The notes under the pieces were generated by a model. It had not been told where the DNA came from, made no database searches, and saw only the letters and a list, made by a program, of their open reading frames with translations. A DNA stretch of 64,000 bases from contig DAOTGG010000001.1 of NCBI GenBank assembly GCA_035446985.1, positions 20,084 to 84,083 on the forward strand, given 5' to 3'. The position numbers were made by a program, and so were the translations under genes. Of this stretch, positions 51,722-60,625 are shown in pieces. How positions within the stretch are numbered: position 1 is the first letter of the stretch; every line of letters begins with the position of its first letter. This DNA is from JAQUSX01 sp035446985 (lineage in GTDB: Bacteria; Bacillota; Clostridia; Christensenellales; CAG-314).

Positions 51722-52126
51722 ATGAGAAAGTACGCGAGGGAAATTGCATTTTGTCTGGTTTATGAATATTTTTTTAAAGGCGAGCGGAACGACTTGTCGT
51801 TAGATTTATTTGAAGCGAGTATATTAACCGATGACGACAAAACTTTTATTTCAAAGTTATATAACGGCGCGATAGACAACCTGGACGAATACAAAGAAAA
51901 AGTTACAAAATACTCAAAAGGTTACAAAATCGACAGAATTTTCAAGGTTGACCTTGCGATAATAGTATCGGCGATGCACGAAATGCTTTACATGGATACG
52001 CCGCCGGCGGTATGCGTAAACGAAGCGGTGGAGATTGCTAAAAAGTTTTCCACAAAAAAGAGCTTGTCTTACGTCAACGGGCTTTTGGCGCAATTTATAA
52101 AACAGGAAATCGAGACCAAGACCTAA
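51722..52126 (+). CDS. nusB: Transcription antitermination factor NusB
   Basis: The 134-residue helical protein binds boxA RNA with NusE for rRNA antitermination. Signatures: MRKYAREIAFCLVYEYFFK, IDRIFKVDLAIIVSAMHEML and PPAVCVNEAVEIAKKFSTKK with YVNGLLA. The ATG at 51722 has AAAGGAAA 4-11 bases upstream. An earlier in-frame start (51680) would lie inside the hairpin. Confidence 0.95.
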   Translation: MRKYAREIAFCLVYEYFFKGERNDLSLDLFEASILTDDDKTFISKLYNGAIDNLDEYKEKVTKYSKGYKIDRIFKVDLAIIVSAMHEMLYMDTPPAVCVNEAVEIAKKFSTKKSLSYVNGLLAQFIKQEIETKT

Positions 52127-52128
52127 AA

Positions 52129-53247
52129 ATGATTATCAGCGTAACGCAATTTAATAATTTTCTCAAAGCGGTTATCGACAGCGAGCCAATGCTGGGTAAC
52201 ATCAGCGTAAAGGGAGAAATTTCTAATTACAAGGAAAGTTACGATTCCTTGTACTTTTGTCTTAAAGACGAATTTTCCCAAATGGATTGTTTCGCTTTTA
52301 CGTCGCTGACGGGAAAGGGGTTTAATAACGGTATGTCTGTCGTTATTGAGGGTACGGTTTCGTATCTAACAAAATACGGCAAACTATCTTTTAATGTCAA
52401 AAAAATTACACCCGAAAACAATCTCGGTCTGCAATACAAAAAATTACTCGAACTCAAATCGAAACTGGAAAAAGAAGGTTGTTTTTCAACGGAAATTAAA
52501 AAAACTGTTCCTGCCGATTGCAGGACAATAGGCGTCGTTACGTCGGAAAACGGAGCGGTGATACATGACATTGAAGCCGTAACGCTGCGTAGAAATCCCG
52601 CCGTCGATATTATGCTTTATCCCGTAAAAGTCCAAGGGACGGGGGCGGAAAACGAAATAGCGAACGGAATAGATTATTTTTCTAATTTAAATAACATTGA
52701 CGCGGTTATTATCGGGCGCGGCGGCGGCAGTAACGAAGACTTGTCCGCGTTTAATACCGAGACGGTGGTCAGAGCCATTAACCGCTGCGGTGTTCCCACG
52801 GTGTCCGCCGTAGGACACGACACGGACTTTACTTTCGCGGATTTTGCGGCTGATAAAAGAGCGGCGACGCCTACCGAAGCCGCGGAAATACTTACTTCTA
52901 ACGTTATAGACGCAAAAAAAATCGCGCTTACTACATTAAATCGAATCGCTTATTTAGCGAAAGACAAATTAGATAAAAAATATCAAAATGCCGCTTATTC
53001 GGTTTCATCTATGTACGCCGCGGCAAATAATACTCTCTACGGCGTTGAAAAACAGATTATTACGCTGTCAAAATCGCTTGACGCCGCAAATCCGTCAAAA
53101 ATGCTGGCGAAAGGCTTTACCCAGATAACGAAAAACGGCGAAACGGTAAAAAGAGTCGCCGAGCTAAGTAAGGGAGAGGAAATAGAATTTATTTTGCAGG
53201 ACGGAACGGCGGAAGCGAAAATCACGGATATTAAGGTGAAAAAATGA
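52129..53247 (+). CDS. xseA: Exodeoxyribonuclease VII large subunit
   Basis: The 372-residue catalytic subunit cuts single-stranded DNA. N-terminal OB fold (about 1-95, GNISVKGEISNYKESYDSLY), core with GVVTSENGAVIHDIEAV, VIIGRGGGSNEDLSAFN and VPTVSAVGHDTDFTFAD plus AATPTEAAE. The C-terminal coiled coil is short; usual length is about 400-450. folD, often between nusB and xseA, is missing. It overlaps xseB by 4 bases. Confidence 0.95.
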   Translation: MIISVTQFNNFLKAVIDSEPMLGNISVKGEISNYKESYDSLYFCLKDEFSQMDCFAFTSLTGKGFNNGMSVVIEGTVSYLTKYGKLSFNVKKITPENNLGLQYKKLLELKSKLEKEGCFSTEIKKTVPADCRTIGVVTSENGAVIHDIEAVTLRRNPAVDIMLYPVKVQGTGAENEIANGIDYFSNLNNIDAVIIGRGGGSNEDLSAFNTETVVRAINRCGVPTVSAVGHDTDFTFADFAADKRAATPTEAAEILTSNVIDAKKIALTTLNRIAYLAKDKLDKKYQNAAYSVSSMYAAANNTLYGVEKQIITLSKSLDAANPSKMLAKGFTQITKNGETVKRVAELSKGEEIEFILQDGTAEAKITDIKVKK

Positions 53248-53438
53248 ATATCGAACAACTTTTAAAAAAATTGAATGAAATAGTAGCGCAAATGGAAAAT
53301 CAGGACGTTACTATCGAAAAAAGTCTTGAGCTTTTTGACGAAGGCGTGACTTTGGCAAAACAATGCTTTGATTCTCTGGAAGAATACAAAGGCAAACTTA
53401 CTGTAATAAAGGAAAAACTCGACCAGATAGGTAAATAA
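53244..53438 (+). CDS. xseB: Exodeoxyribonuclease VII small subunit
   Basis: The 64-residue helical protein NIEQLLKKLNEIVAQMENQ ... TIEKSLELFDEGVTLAKQC is a standard XseB. Several copies bind one XseA. It is coupled to xseA by overlap and ends 2 bases before ispA. Confidence 0.95.
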   Translation: MNIEQLLKKLNEIVAQMENQDVTIEKSLELFDEGVTLAKQCFDSLEEYKGKLTVIKEKLDQIGK

Positions 53439-53440
53439 AA

Positions 53441-54220
53441 ATGTACGACGTAGAAAAAATAATCGATCAATATTTTCCAAAATTCGACGAAACTAATACA
53501 GCCTTAGTCGCGGCAAAATATGCTGTTGGCAGCGGCGGAAAACGCTTGCGCCCGACGTTTGCCCTAAACTGCGCCGATATGATAAAAGCTGTCGACGATA
53601 AAGTAAAAAGGATTGCTGTTGCGATAGAATTTTTGCACACTTATTCGCTTATACACGACGACCTTCCAGCGATGGACGACGACGATATCAGGCGCGGAAA
53701 ACCCAGCTGCCACATAGCTTTCGGCGAAGCTGCAGCCATTCTAGCGGGGGATGCATTACAAAATCTCGCTTTTGAAGTATTAGCGGATGTAGAAAATTCG
53801 AGCGAAAATTATTTAAAAGCGATTAACTACATAGCAAAAATGAGCGGCGCGAGCGGTATGATATATGGTCAATGCCTTGATATCAGCGGAAACAATTTAA
53901 ACGAAAAGCAGTATTTTAATATGATAAAGCATAAAACCGCAAATATGTTTATGGCGAGCGTGGTAGCTCCCGCTATTTATTTTGATATAGATAACGCCCA
54001 AATCGGCTTGCTGGAAAATTTTGCGGAAAATTACGGCATATTGTTTCAGATAGCGGACGACCTAACGGATAACGACGGCTGGGTAAATGAAAACAAAGAT
54101 AGGGCGATTATTTTAACCAATAACGCTTATGATAACGCCTTAACAAGCCTGTCAATGCTCAAATACGACACAAAATATTTTGAGTCGGCATTGGAAAACA
54201 TTCACAGTAAATTGGCTTAA
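53441..54220 (+). CDS. ispA: Short-chain polyprenyl (farnesyl) diphosphate synthase
   Basis: The 259-residue trans-prenyltransferase condenses isopentenyl units. First Asp-rich motif DDLPAMDDDDIRRGKPSCH and second QIADDLTDND are present, with GSGGKRLRP near the start and GASGMIYGQCLDI. It is 30-40 residues shorter than typical. The segment after the second motif lacks the usual GKxxGxD...KxTYP stretch, where one finds NDGWVNENKDRAIILTNNAY. Activity is likely but should be tested. It feeds uppS and lies directly upstream of the OLE RNA. Confidence 0.92.
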   Translation: MYDVEKIIDQYFPKFDETNTALVAAKYAVGSGGKRLRPTFALNCADMIKAVDDKVKRIAVAIEFLHTYSLIHDDLPAMDDDDIRRGKPSCHIAFGEAAAILAGDALQNLAFEVLADVENSSENYLKAINYIAKMSGASGMIYGQCLDISGNNLNEKQYFNMIKHKTANMFMASVVAPAIYFDIDNAQIGLLENFAENYGILFQIADDLTDNDGWVNENKDRAIILTNNAYDNALTSLSMLKYDTKYFESALENIHSKLA

Positions 54221-54227
54221 TAGACAT

Positions 54228-54256
54228 TTGCATTTTTTTAAACAATATGCTATAAT
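54228..54256 (+). promoter_or_regulatory. Sigma-A promoter of the OLE RNA
   Basis: TTGCAT (54228-54233) and TATAAT (54251-54256) are 17 bases apart, and TG at 54248-54249 makes an extended -10. The whole promoter fits between the ispA stop and the 5' arm of the closing helix, so the RNA can be made independently of ispA. Confidence 0.85.
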
Positions 54257-54262
54257 CGGCAT

Positions 54263-54851
54263 AGAATATAGGTGGTGCAGTATTCTAGTCAGAACTCATT
54301 GTGTTGAAGACGGGGTTAAACTATCGTCAAAGGGCACATCTATGAAGCTTCTGGTGTTGGCTTTCGTTGCCCAAACGGGGGTTGATGCTGGGAGATAAGG
54401 ATAACGGGCCGGCCGTAACGGCATACGGCGCATGTGACCCGTTACCCGTGGAGACTCGAAGCGGTAGGCAAAAATTGTATTTATGCTTACTGCCCGAGAT
54501 TAAACCTGCTATGCGGTGAACAAAAAGCTGTGTACAGAGTAGCCTGCTTTGAGCGAGAGCTTTGGGATTAGTGAACAACTGTGCGAATTGGCCAATTCAA
54601 ACATGCGATTGCTCTATGAAATTTGTCTTGCAAAAGAAGCTAAATACAATGACTATGTGAAGGAAATCTTCTAGACTGCAACCCAGGTATTTCGGAGATT
54701 ATAGTACGGACTTAGTGGCGATTCAGTTGCGCCTTTGGTAACGAGGCGATACGGAATTTAAAAGGAAACTGCCCGATCGGCGACGACGGGTATTTCGTAG
54801 GGAAATCCTACTGAACCTATGCCGTAAGGTTTATCCGATTTATCACCACCT
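54263..54851 (+). ncRNA. ole: OLE RNA (ornate large extremophilic RNA)
   Basis: About 590 bases without a credible gene but rich in paired structure. The ends close on each other: GGTGGTG (54271-54277) with CACCACC (54844-54850). Internal stems include TAACGGG/CCCGTTA (54402-54408, 54438-54444) enclosing GCCG-TAA-CGGC, a 9-bp stem 54462-54470 with 54484-54492, CGCCT/AGGCG (54730-54734, 54744-54748), GTAGG/CCTAC (54797-54801, 54807-54811) and AACCT/AGGTT (54814-54818, 54827-54831). OLE RNAs are about 600 nt long and typically lie in an xseA-xseB-ispA / oapA-dxs-argR-recN neighbourhood, which is exactly this locus. They form a membrane-bound ribonucleoprotein with OapA, linked in alkaliphilic bacilli to ethanol, cold and magnesium responses. 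The call rests on size, structure, context and the adjacent OapA-type protein; I have not run a covariance search. Confidence 0.88.
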
Positions 54852-54888
54852 TTATTTTTTTATATTTATAATTTTATTAGAGGAGTTT

Positions 54889-55533
54889 ATGTCTAAAAAA
54901 GACGCAGACCTGCCGGGGACTATCCCCGAAAAAACCATCGGTAAAAACGAAAAAAATGATAAAAACAAAAAGACCGACAAATCACGTCAGGACGGCAGTT
55001 GGATAATTATAGTACTGCTTTTGACGCTTGGTTTGTCGTTTCTAATTAGTTTTATTACCGAGCTTATTTATATGGCGATAGACGTTTCGCTGTGGCGTAT
55101 ATTTACCGCTACTATTTTGGTGCTTATAATTATCTTCATTAGCATTATTTCCGATATGATGGGGGTAGCGGCGACCGCCGCGGACGAAGAGCCATTTTTG
55201 GCTATGGCTTCACGCAAAATCAAAGGAGCTAAAAAAGCGGTAATGTTATGTAGAAACGCCGATAAAGTTTCGTCTATACTTAACGATATAATAGGCGACG
55301 TTTGCGGTATTATATCGGGCGCGTCGGGCGCGGCTATTGCTGCCGTAGTAGTCTCAAAATACAGCAATATAAGTGCATTGGGCACGATATTTATCAGCGT
55401 TGCGGTTTCCGCTCTTATCGCTACGATAACGATAACGGGTAAAGCCGTAGCAAAACGTAACGCGACGAAAAACGCTAACGAAATAACGTTAAGTTTGGCT
55501 AAATTTTTGTCCATACTCGATAAGGACAAATAA
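54889..55533 (+). CDS. oapA: OLE-associated membrane protein OapA
   Basis: The 214-residue protein has a charged N-terminus (KNEKNDKNKKTDKSRQ), two spans (about 38-60 and 68-90), a conserved soluble loop (AADEEPFLAMASRKIKGAKK and LCRNADKVSSILNDIIGDVC, the RNADKVSS segment being typical of OapA) and two more spans (about 134-158 and 165-187), ending in a basic/acidic tail. OapA binds OLE RNA and brings it to the membrane. It lies 38 bases after the RNA, with GAGGAG 4-9 bases upstream of its ATG, and before dxs, as in other OLE loci. Confidence 0.88.
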   Translation: MSKKDADLPGTIPEKTIGKNEKNDKNKKTDKSRQDGSWIIIVLLLTLGLSFLISFITELIYMAIDVSLWRIFTATILVLIIIFISIISDMMGVAATAADEEPFLAMASRKIKGAKKAVMLCRNADKVSSILNDIIGDVCGIISGASGAAIAAVVVSKYSNISALGTIFISVAVSALIATITITGKAVAKRNATKNANEITLSLAKFLSILDKDK

Positions 55534-55581
55534 TTTTTGCTTGCTTACGCTAGCGTTATCAAAAAATCAAAGGGACAATTA

Positions 55582-57387
55582 ATGCTTGAAAAAATAAATA
55601 GTATATCGGATTTGAAAAAACTATCCGTAGAACAACTGCCCGAGCTGTGCCGGGAAATACGCGCGCTGCTCGTGGATGTTGTAACGGAAAACGGCGGTCA
55701 TCTTGCCAGCAATTTAGGAGTGGTGGAGTTGACCGTTGCTTTGCATTATGTTTTTGACGAAACCGACAAAATCATCTGGGACGTGGGACACCAGTCTTAC
55801 GTACATAAAATTCTGACCGGCAGACGGGACGCTTTCGCCACCTTGCGCAAAAGCGGAGGACTCAAAGGTTTTCCCGACGTCAATGAAAGCCCGTCCGATA
55901 TATTTAATACGGGACACAGCGGAACGGCGATTTCAGCCGCGCTGGGTATAGCCAAAGCCAGAGATATAAATAAAGAAAATTTCAATGTGATAGCGGTCTG
56001 CGGCGACGGCGCGCTTACAGGCGGAATGACTTTTGAGGCGATGAACAACATCGGCGGCACAAAAATGCTCATCGTATATAACGATAATCAAATGTCAATC
56101 GGCAAAAACGTAGGCTCAACCGCGGCAATGTCACGCATGCGCGTCGGCAGATACGACCTGAGAAAAGAAAAAACGAAAAAGTTTTTGATGTCTATTCCTC
56201 TTATCGGCAAGCCTATTTTGAATATGCTCAGATGGTTTAAGCGCGTTTTGAAATTAGGCGTTTTTGACACAAATTTATACTTTAACAGTTTTGATATAAA
56301 ATACGTTGGAATAGTTGACGGTCACAGCATCAAAAAACTTGTGACGTATCTTAGCGGAATAAAAAACAATGTAATCCGTCCGACGATTTTGCATATTCGT
56401 ACCGTAAAGGGTAAAGGATATGAACCCGCCGAAAAAGAACCGCAAAAATATCACGGCGTATCGCCAAAATCCGAAAAAGTTTTAATTAGTATGTCTGAAA
56501 TAGTAGGAAAAACTTTAGCGGATTTAGCTGATGAAAACTCTAATATTGTCGCAGTTACTTGCGCAATGACTGACGGAACGGGATTAAGCGTTTTTGATCA
56601 ACGCCATAAAGACAGATTTTTTGATACGGGCATTACGGAAGAACACGCCGTAACTTTTTGCGCTGGTCTTGCTGTGGAAAAAATGAAACCTTATTTTGCG
56701 GTTTACTCTACTTTTTTACAACGTGGTTTTGACCAGGTTTTGCACGACGTGTGTATGCAAAATCTACCTGTTACTTTTTGCATTGATAGGGCTGGGCTTG
56801 TCGGCGCGGACGGCAAAACTCATCAAGGCGTATACGACTTGTCTTATTTGTTGTCGATGCCCAATATGACGGTTTTGTCGCCATCGGACGACACGCAGCT
56901 TATAGATATGCTCAATTATTCTGTAAGTTTTAACTCTCCGCTCGCAATACGCTATCCGAAATCAATCGAGAATAGCTTTGCCTTGCGTTTTAACGGCGGA
57001 TGGAATGAGATACGAAAGGGAAATAACGGAACGATAATAGCGACAGGCAATCGTATGCTTATCAATGCCATTGCTATTGCGAAAAAACTTGATTTATCGG
57101 TAATTTACGCCGCTACGGTTAAGCCTCTTGATTTTAATGCTCTTAACAAGCTAAAAACCGAACCGATTGTTTTCACGCTTGAAGAAAACGTGTTAAGCGG
57201 CGGTTTTGGAGAAGCAGTACTCGGATATCTATCTCAATATGGAACAAAAACCGTTTGCTACGGCGTGCCCGACGAGTTTATAGAACAGGGCGAAATACCC
57301 GAACAGCTATGCTTTTGCGGTTTGGACGAAAAATCTTTGTTCATTAAAATAAACTTTGAACTTAACGAATTGAAAAACCAAAAATAA
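55582..57387 (+). CDS. dxs: 1-deoxy-D-xylulose 5-phosphate synthase
   Basis: The 601-residue thiamine-diphosphate enzyme makes DXP from pyruvate and glyceraldehyde 3-phosphate, the first MEP step. Signatures: GGHLASNLGVVELTVALHYV, WDVGHQSYVHKILTGR, the ThDP motif CGDGALTGGMTFEAMNN with NDNQMSIGKN, DTGITEEHAVTFCAGLA and DRAGLVGADGKTHQG. I start at ATG 55582 behind AAAGGGAC. A longer frame adds 15 residues. tlyA, often next, is absent. Confidence 0.96.
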   Translation: MLEKINSISDLKKLSVEQLPELCREIRALLVDVVTENGGHLASNLGVVELTVALHYVFDETDKIIWDVGHQSYVHKILTGRRDAFATLRKSGGLKGFPDVNESPSDIFNTGHSGTAISAALGIAKARDINKENFNVIAVCGDGALTGGMTFEAMNNIGGTKMLIVYNDNQMSIGKNVGSTAAMSRMRVGRYDLRKEKTKKFLMSIPLIGKPILNMLRWFKRVLKLGVFDTNLYFNSFDIKYVGIVDGHSIKKLVTYLSGIKNNVIRPTILHIRTVKGKGYEPAEKEPQKYHGVSPKSEKVLISMSEIVGKTLADLADENSNIVAVTCAMTDGTGLSVFDQRHKDRFFDTGITEEHAVTFCAGLAVEKMKPYFAVYSTFLQRGFDQVLHDVCMQNLPVTFCIDRAGLVGADGKTHQGVYDLSYLLSMPNMTVLSPSDDTQLIDMLNYSVSFNSPLAIRYPKSIENSFALRFNGGWNEIRKGNNGTIIATGNRMLINAIAIAKKLDLSVIYAATVKPLDFNALNKLKTEPIVFTLEENVLSGGFGEAVLGYLSQYGTKTVCYGVPDEFIEQGEIPEQLCFCGLDEKSLFIKINFELNELKNQK

Positions 57388-57477
57388 AATTTGATTTATT
57401 ATAAAATATTATTTAGCTATTTATAGATAAAAAAATATAATTACTAAACGAGATAACGATAAAATTTTGCGGAAATA

Positions 57478-57506
57478 TTGAATATTATTAACTTTTGTCG
57501 TATAAT
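57478..57506 (+). promoter_or_regulatory. Sigma-A promoter of nadK-argR-recN
   Basis: TTGAAT (57478-57483) and TATAAT (57501-57506) are 17 bases apart, 30 bases before the nadK ATG. Confidence 0.75.
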
Positions 57507-57536
57507 TATCGACAAAGGAATAAATGGAGCGAACGA

Positions 57537-58295
57537 ATGAAATTAGCTTTGGCTATCAACAAAAAATACAGTCGTAATAACCCAACAATCGAGCTTTTTG
57601 TAAAACAAGCCGAGTCGTTGGGGCTTAAATATGAGTTTTGTGAAGAATTTTCTATTCCAAACGCTGATTTTTTATTTATTTTTGGCGGAGACGGCACCGT
57701 TTTACATTATGCAAAACAGTCTAATTTGCCTGTCGTAGCCGTTAATATGGGCAAATTAGGCTTTATGTCGCAAATATCCGCGAACGAAAAAGACATCGCT
57801 GAAAAACTGTTAAGGCTAAAAAACGGCGATTACAGCATTTTGAAACGCGCTACTTTGGACGTCGTCACGGGAGCATACCGATACGAAGCCATTAACGATA
57901 TCGTTTTGTCGGGCGTGGACAGAACCAAATCGGTAGTGGTGGAAATAGAGCTGAACGGACAAAAATTAAAACTTACTGGCGACGGTGTGATAGTAAGCAC
58001 GCCGACAGGATCTACTGCCTATTGTCTTGCAAGCGGCGGTCCCGCAATACTAACCGAGTCGCAAGTTTTTGCCTTCACGCCGATAGGCTGTATAAACCCG
58101 ACTGTAGTCTACCCGCAAACTTTTTCCTTGATAGTAAAACCCGTGTCGGGGGATTTTGCCCTTAACATTGACGGCGTTATGCAAAAGCTCGACGGCGAAA
58201 TAATTGTTAACAAATCCAAGTTAGATAAAGATTTTATCATTTTTGAAAATAATTATTTTAAAAAGCTAAATCACAAACTGGCAGATAGCTTTTAG
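57537..58295 (+). CDS. nadK: NAD kinase
   Basis: The 252-residue kinase phosphorylates NAD to NADP. Signatures: FIFGGDGTVLHYAK with the GGDG motif, VNMGKLGFMSQI and TGDGVIVSTPTGSTAYCLAS followed by GGPAI. ATG 57537 is chosen for GGAG 8-11 bases upstream and family fit; the longer frame would start before the transcript. Confidence 0.96.
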   Translation: MKLALAINKKYSRNNPTIELFVKQAESLGLKYEFCEEFSIPNADFLFIFGGDGTVLHYAKQSNLPVVAVNMGKLGFMSQISANEKDIAEKLLRLKNGDYSILKRATLDVVTGAYRYEAINDIVLSGVDRTKSVVVEIELNGQKLKLTGDGVIVSTPTGSTAYCLASGGPAILTESQVFAFTPIGCINPTVVYPQTFSLIVKPVSGDFALNIDGVMQKLDGEIIVNKSKLDKDFIIFENNYFKKLNHKLADSF

Positions 58296-58308
58296 GAGCG
58301 AAAAAATT

Positions 58309-58761
58309 ATGTCGCGGACACAAAGACATTCGCAAATTCTCGAATTGATCGCGTCAAAAGATATTGAAACCCAGGAAGAGCTGGTGGCAGAACTGACTAA
58401 AAACGGTTTTTCCGCCACGCAAGCGACCGTATCCAGAGACATAAAAGAGCTTGGTCTTATTAAAATATTGTCCGATAAGGGTTTTTACAAATACGCGGCA
58501 ATAAAAGGCGCGGACAGCAAAGTTTCGAGCAAACTCGTTAATATTTTTAAAGACGCCGTTAGCTCTGTCGTAAAAGCTGAAAATATTGTGGTGATTAAAA
58601 CTTTGAAAGGCAGCGCGAACGCGGTCTTGTCCGTAATAAATCAACTTAATTACCCCGAAAGTTTGGGCAATGTGGCGTGCGATGATACTATTTTGATGGT
58701 GTGCGCCGACAGCGTAAAATCCGAAACACTAAAACTTAAAATAAAAAATCTTTTTGAATAA
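58309..58761 (+). CDS. argR: Arginine repressor ArgR
   Basis: The 150-residue regulator has a winged-helix N-domain (MSRTQRHSQILELIASKDIE, TQEELVAELTKNGFSATQAT, VSRDIKELGLIKI) and a C-terminal arginine-binding oligomer domain (NVACDDTILMVCAD). In Bacillota a homologue (AhrC) controls arginine genes and is commonly encoded before recN. AGGAGC precedes the ATG. Confidence 0.96.
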   Translation: MSRTQRHSQILELIASKDIETQEELVAELTKNGFSATQATVSRDIKELGLIKILSDKGFYKYAAIKGADSKVSSKLVNIFKDAVSSVVKAENIVVIKTLKGSANAVLSVINQLNYPESLGNVACDDTILMVCADSVKSETLKLKIKNLFE

Positions 58762-58764
58762 ACT

Positions 58765-60459
58765 ATGATAAGAAATTTACATATCGAAAATATTGCGTTA
58801 ATAAGCCGTCTCGATATCGAGTTTGAAAACGGGCTTATCGTACTTAGCGGCGAAACGGGCGCTGGCAAATCCATAATCATCGATTCGCTTGCTTTTGTTT
58901 TGGGCGAAAGAGCCGACAAGACGCTGATAAAATACGGTCAGGAAAGCGCGTTTGTTGAAGTGGCGTTTAATATCGAGCAAAACTCAAAAACGTGGCAGAT
59001 AATGGCGGAACTCGGACTGGAACCCGATACGACTGTTGTTATTAACCGCACGCTCACATTGAGCGGCAAAAATGAATCAAGAGTGAACGGCAGAATTTGC
59101 TCCGCGGCAGTACTGCGGAGTATTACGGCAACGCTCGTCGATATATTCGGTCAAAGTCAGCATTTAAACTTACTAAAAGTAGATAATCATATAAAAGTTT
59201 TGGACGATTACCGTCAGGACGACGAACTGATAAATCAATTAAAAAAACTTTATTCCGATTATCGCGAGCTGAAAAAACAGCTTTCCGCGTTTGGCGGAAG
59301 CGATGCCGAAAGAGAACGTCTATTAGATATTTTAAAATTTCAAATAGACGAAATCACCGCGGCAAAATTGTCGGAAACGGAAGAAAACGAGTTACTTGAA
59401 ATCCGTTCAAAAGTAATGAACGTCGAAAAAATCGTGTCGTCGGTCACGGCCGCGTTGGATTCTCTTTCAACTTCGGGCGTTATGTCCCGTCTTGCCGAAG
59501 CAAAAAATTCGCTGCTTTCTGTTGCCGCTTACGACAAAGATATTTCGTCGCTAGCAGAAAGACTTTCCGCCGTGCAGATAGAAACCGACGATATTTTTTC
59601 TTCGTTGGACAAGATTCTGCGTGAAGCGGATTATAACCCCGCTCAAATCGACCGTATGGAAGAACGGTTGGAAAAAATAAAAAATATCAAGAAAAAATAC
59701 GGCGGCACCGTTACTGATGCTCTAAAATTTTTGGAAAAAGCTTCCGCTCAATACGATAACCTTGTAAACGCTACCGATATTATTTCAAAACTCAATGCAA
59801 AAATTGAAGCCGTTTTGGCTCAGATGTACGAGCTGGCGTTAAAACTTTCGTCCGAAAGAAAAATAACCGCAAAACGTTTTGAAAACGAAATAGAAACGCA
59901 GTTAAAAGACCTTGGAATGAGCGGAACCACATTTGAAGTGCGATTTAACGATATTCCGACTTTTGAAGAGTACAAAAACTCGGTTTCCGCAGACGGTTTT
60001 GACAAAGTAGAATTTTTACTATCGGCAAATAAAGGCGAACCGTTAAAGCCGTTAGCAAAAATCATAAGCGGCGGCGAAATGTCGCGCTTTATGCTGGCAA
60101 TAAAAAATATTACGGCGCATATCGAGCAAATACCGACTATGGTTTTTGACGAAATTGATATCGGTATTTCGGGCAATATGGCGCAAATGGTGGCGATAAA
60201 GCTTGCCAATGTATCGAGAGATTATCAATGTATCGTCATAACGCATTTGCCGCAGATCGCCGCGATGGGCGACAGCAATATGCTTATCGTAAAGGGCGTT
60301 TACGGCGAACGCACCGAAACACGGCTTACAGTCCTTGATAAAAAAGGCAAAAACGATGAAATCACTCGTCTTATCGGCGGTAATAACATCGGCGAATATG
60401 GCGGACTTCACGCAAAAGAAATGATAGACTGGGCGGACAACATAAAGTCAACAATATAA
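58765..60459 (+). CDS. recN: DNA repair protein RecN
   Basis: The 564-residue SMC-like ATPase acts in double-strand-break repair. Walker A VLSGETGAGKSIIIDSLAF, a coiled-coil middle (about 155-370) without hinge, signature ISGGEMSRFMLAIKNI and Walker B MVFDEIDIGISG, then VITHLPQIAAMGD. It starts 3 bases after argR, and a strong terminator follows. Confidence 0.97.
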   Translation: MIRNLHIENIALISRLDIEFENGLIVLSGETGAGKSIIIDSLAFVLGERADKTLIKYGQESAFVEVAFNIEQNSKTWQIMAELGLEPDTTVVINRTLTLSGKNESRVNGRICSAAVLRSITATLVDIFGQSQHLNLLKVDNHIKVLDDYRQDDELINQLKKLYSDYRELKKQLSAFGGSDAERERLLDILKFQIDEITAAKLSETEENELLEIRSKVMNVEKIVSSVTAALDSLSTSGVMSRLAEAKNSLLSVAAYDKDISSLAERLSAVQIETDDIFSSLDKILREADYNPAQIDRMEERLEKIKNIKKKYGGTVTDALKFLEKASAQYDNLVNATDIISKLNAKIEAVLAQMYELALKLSSERKITAKRFENEIETQLKDLGMSGTTFEVRFNDIPTFEEYKNSVSADGFDKVEFLLSANKGEPLKPLAKIISGGEMSRFMLAIKNITAHIEQIPTMVFDEIDIGISGNMAQMVAIKLANVSRDYQCIVITHLPQIAAMGDSNMLIVKGVYGERTETRLTVLDKKGKNDEITRLIGGNNIGEYGGLHAKEMIDWADNIKSTI

Positions 60460-60467
60460 AATACATA

Positions 60468-60498
60468 AAAACGGAGAAATAACTCCGTTTTATTTTTT
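60468..60498 (+). terminator. Rho-independent terminator after recN
   Basis: A 9-bp stem (AAAACGGAG with its complement, loop AAATAA) is followed by ATTTTTTG. Confidence 0.9.
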
Positions 60499-60561
60499 GT
60501 TAATTTTTAATTATAAAAATTTCATATTTTAATTTTTTTATCGAATTTGATTGATTATCGA

Positions 60562-60591
60562 TAAATATTTGTAACCGTTTCCGCCACACTA
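60562..60591 (+). promoter_or_regulatory. Possible forespore (sigma-G type) promoter of spoIVB
   Basis: TAAATA (60562-60567) and CACACTA (60585-60591) are 17 bases apart, close to the sigma-G consensus TGAATA / CATACTA. spoIVB is a sigma-G gene in B. subtilis. A weak hairpin plus six T (60589-60615) then abuts the AGGAG ribosome site. Confidence 0.5.
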
Positions 60592-60625
60592 CTAATATTA
60601 TTAAGTAGTTTTTTAGGAGCGCGTT

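Noticed and set aside
54180..54578. Open frames inside the OLE region (72 residues on +, 83 residues on -)
   Set aside because: No ribosome site, composition unlike neighbouring proteins, and both lie across paired segments of the structured RNA.
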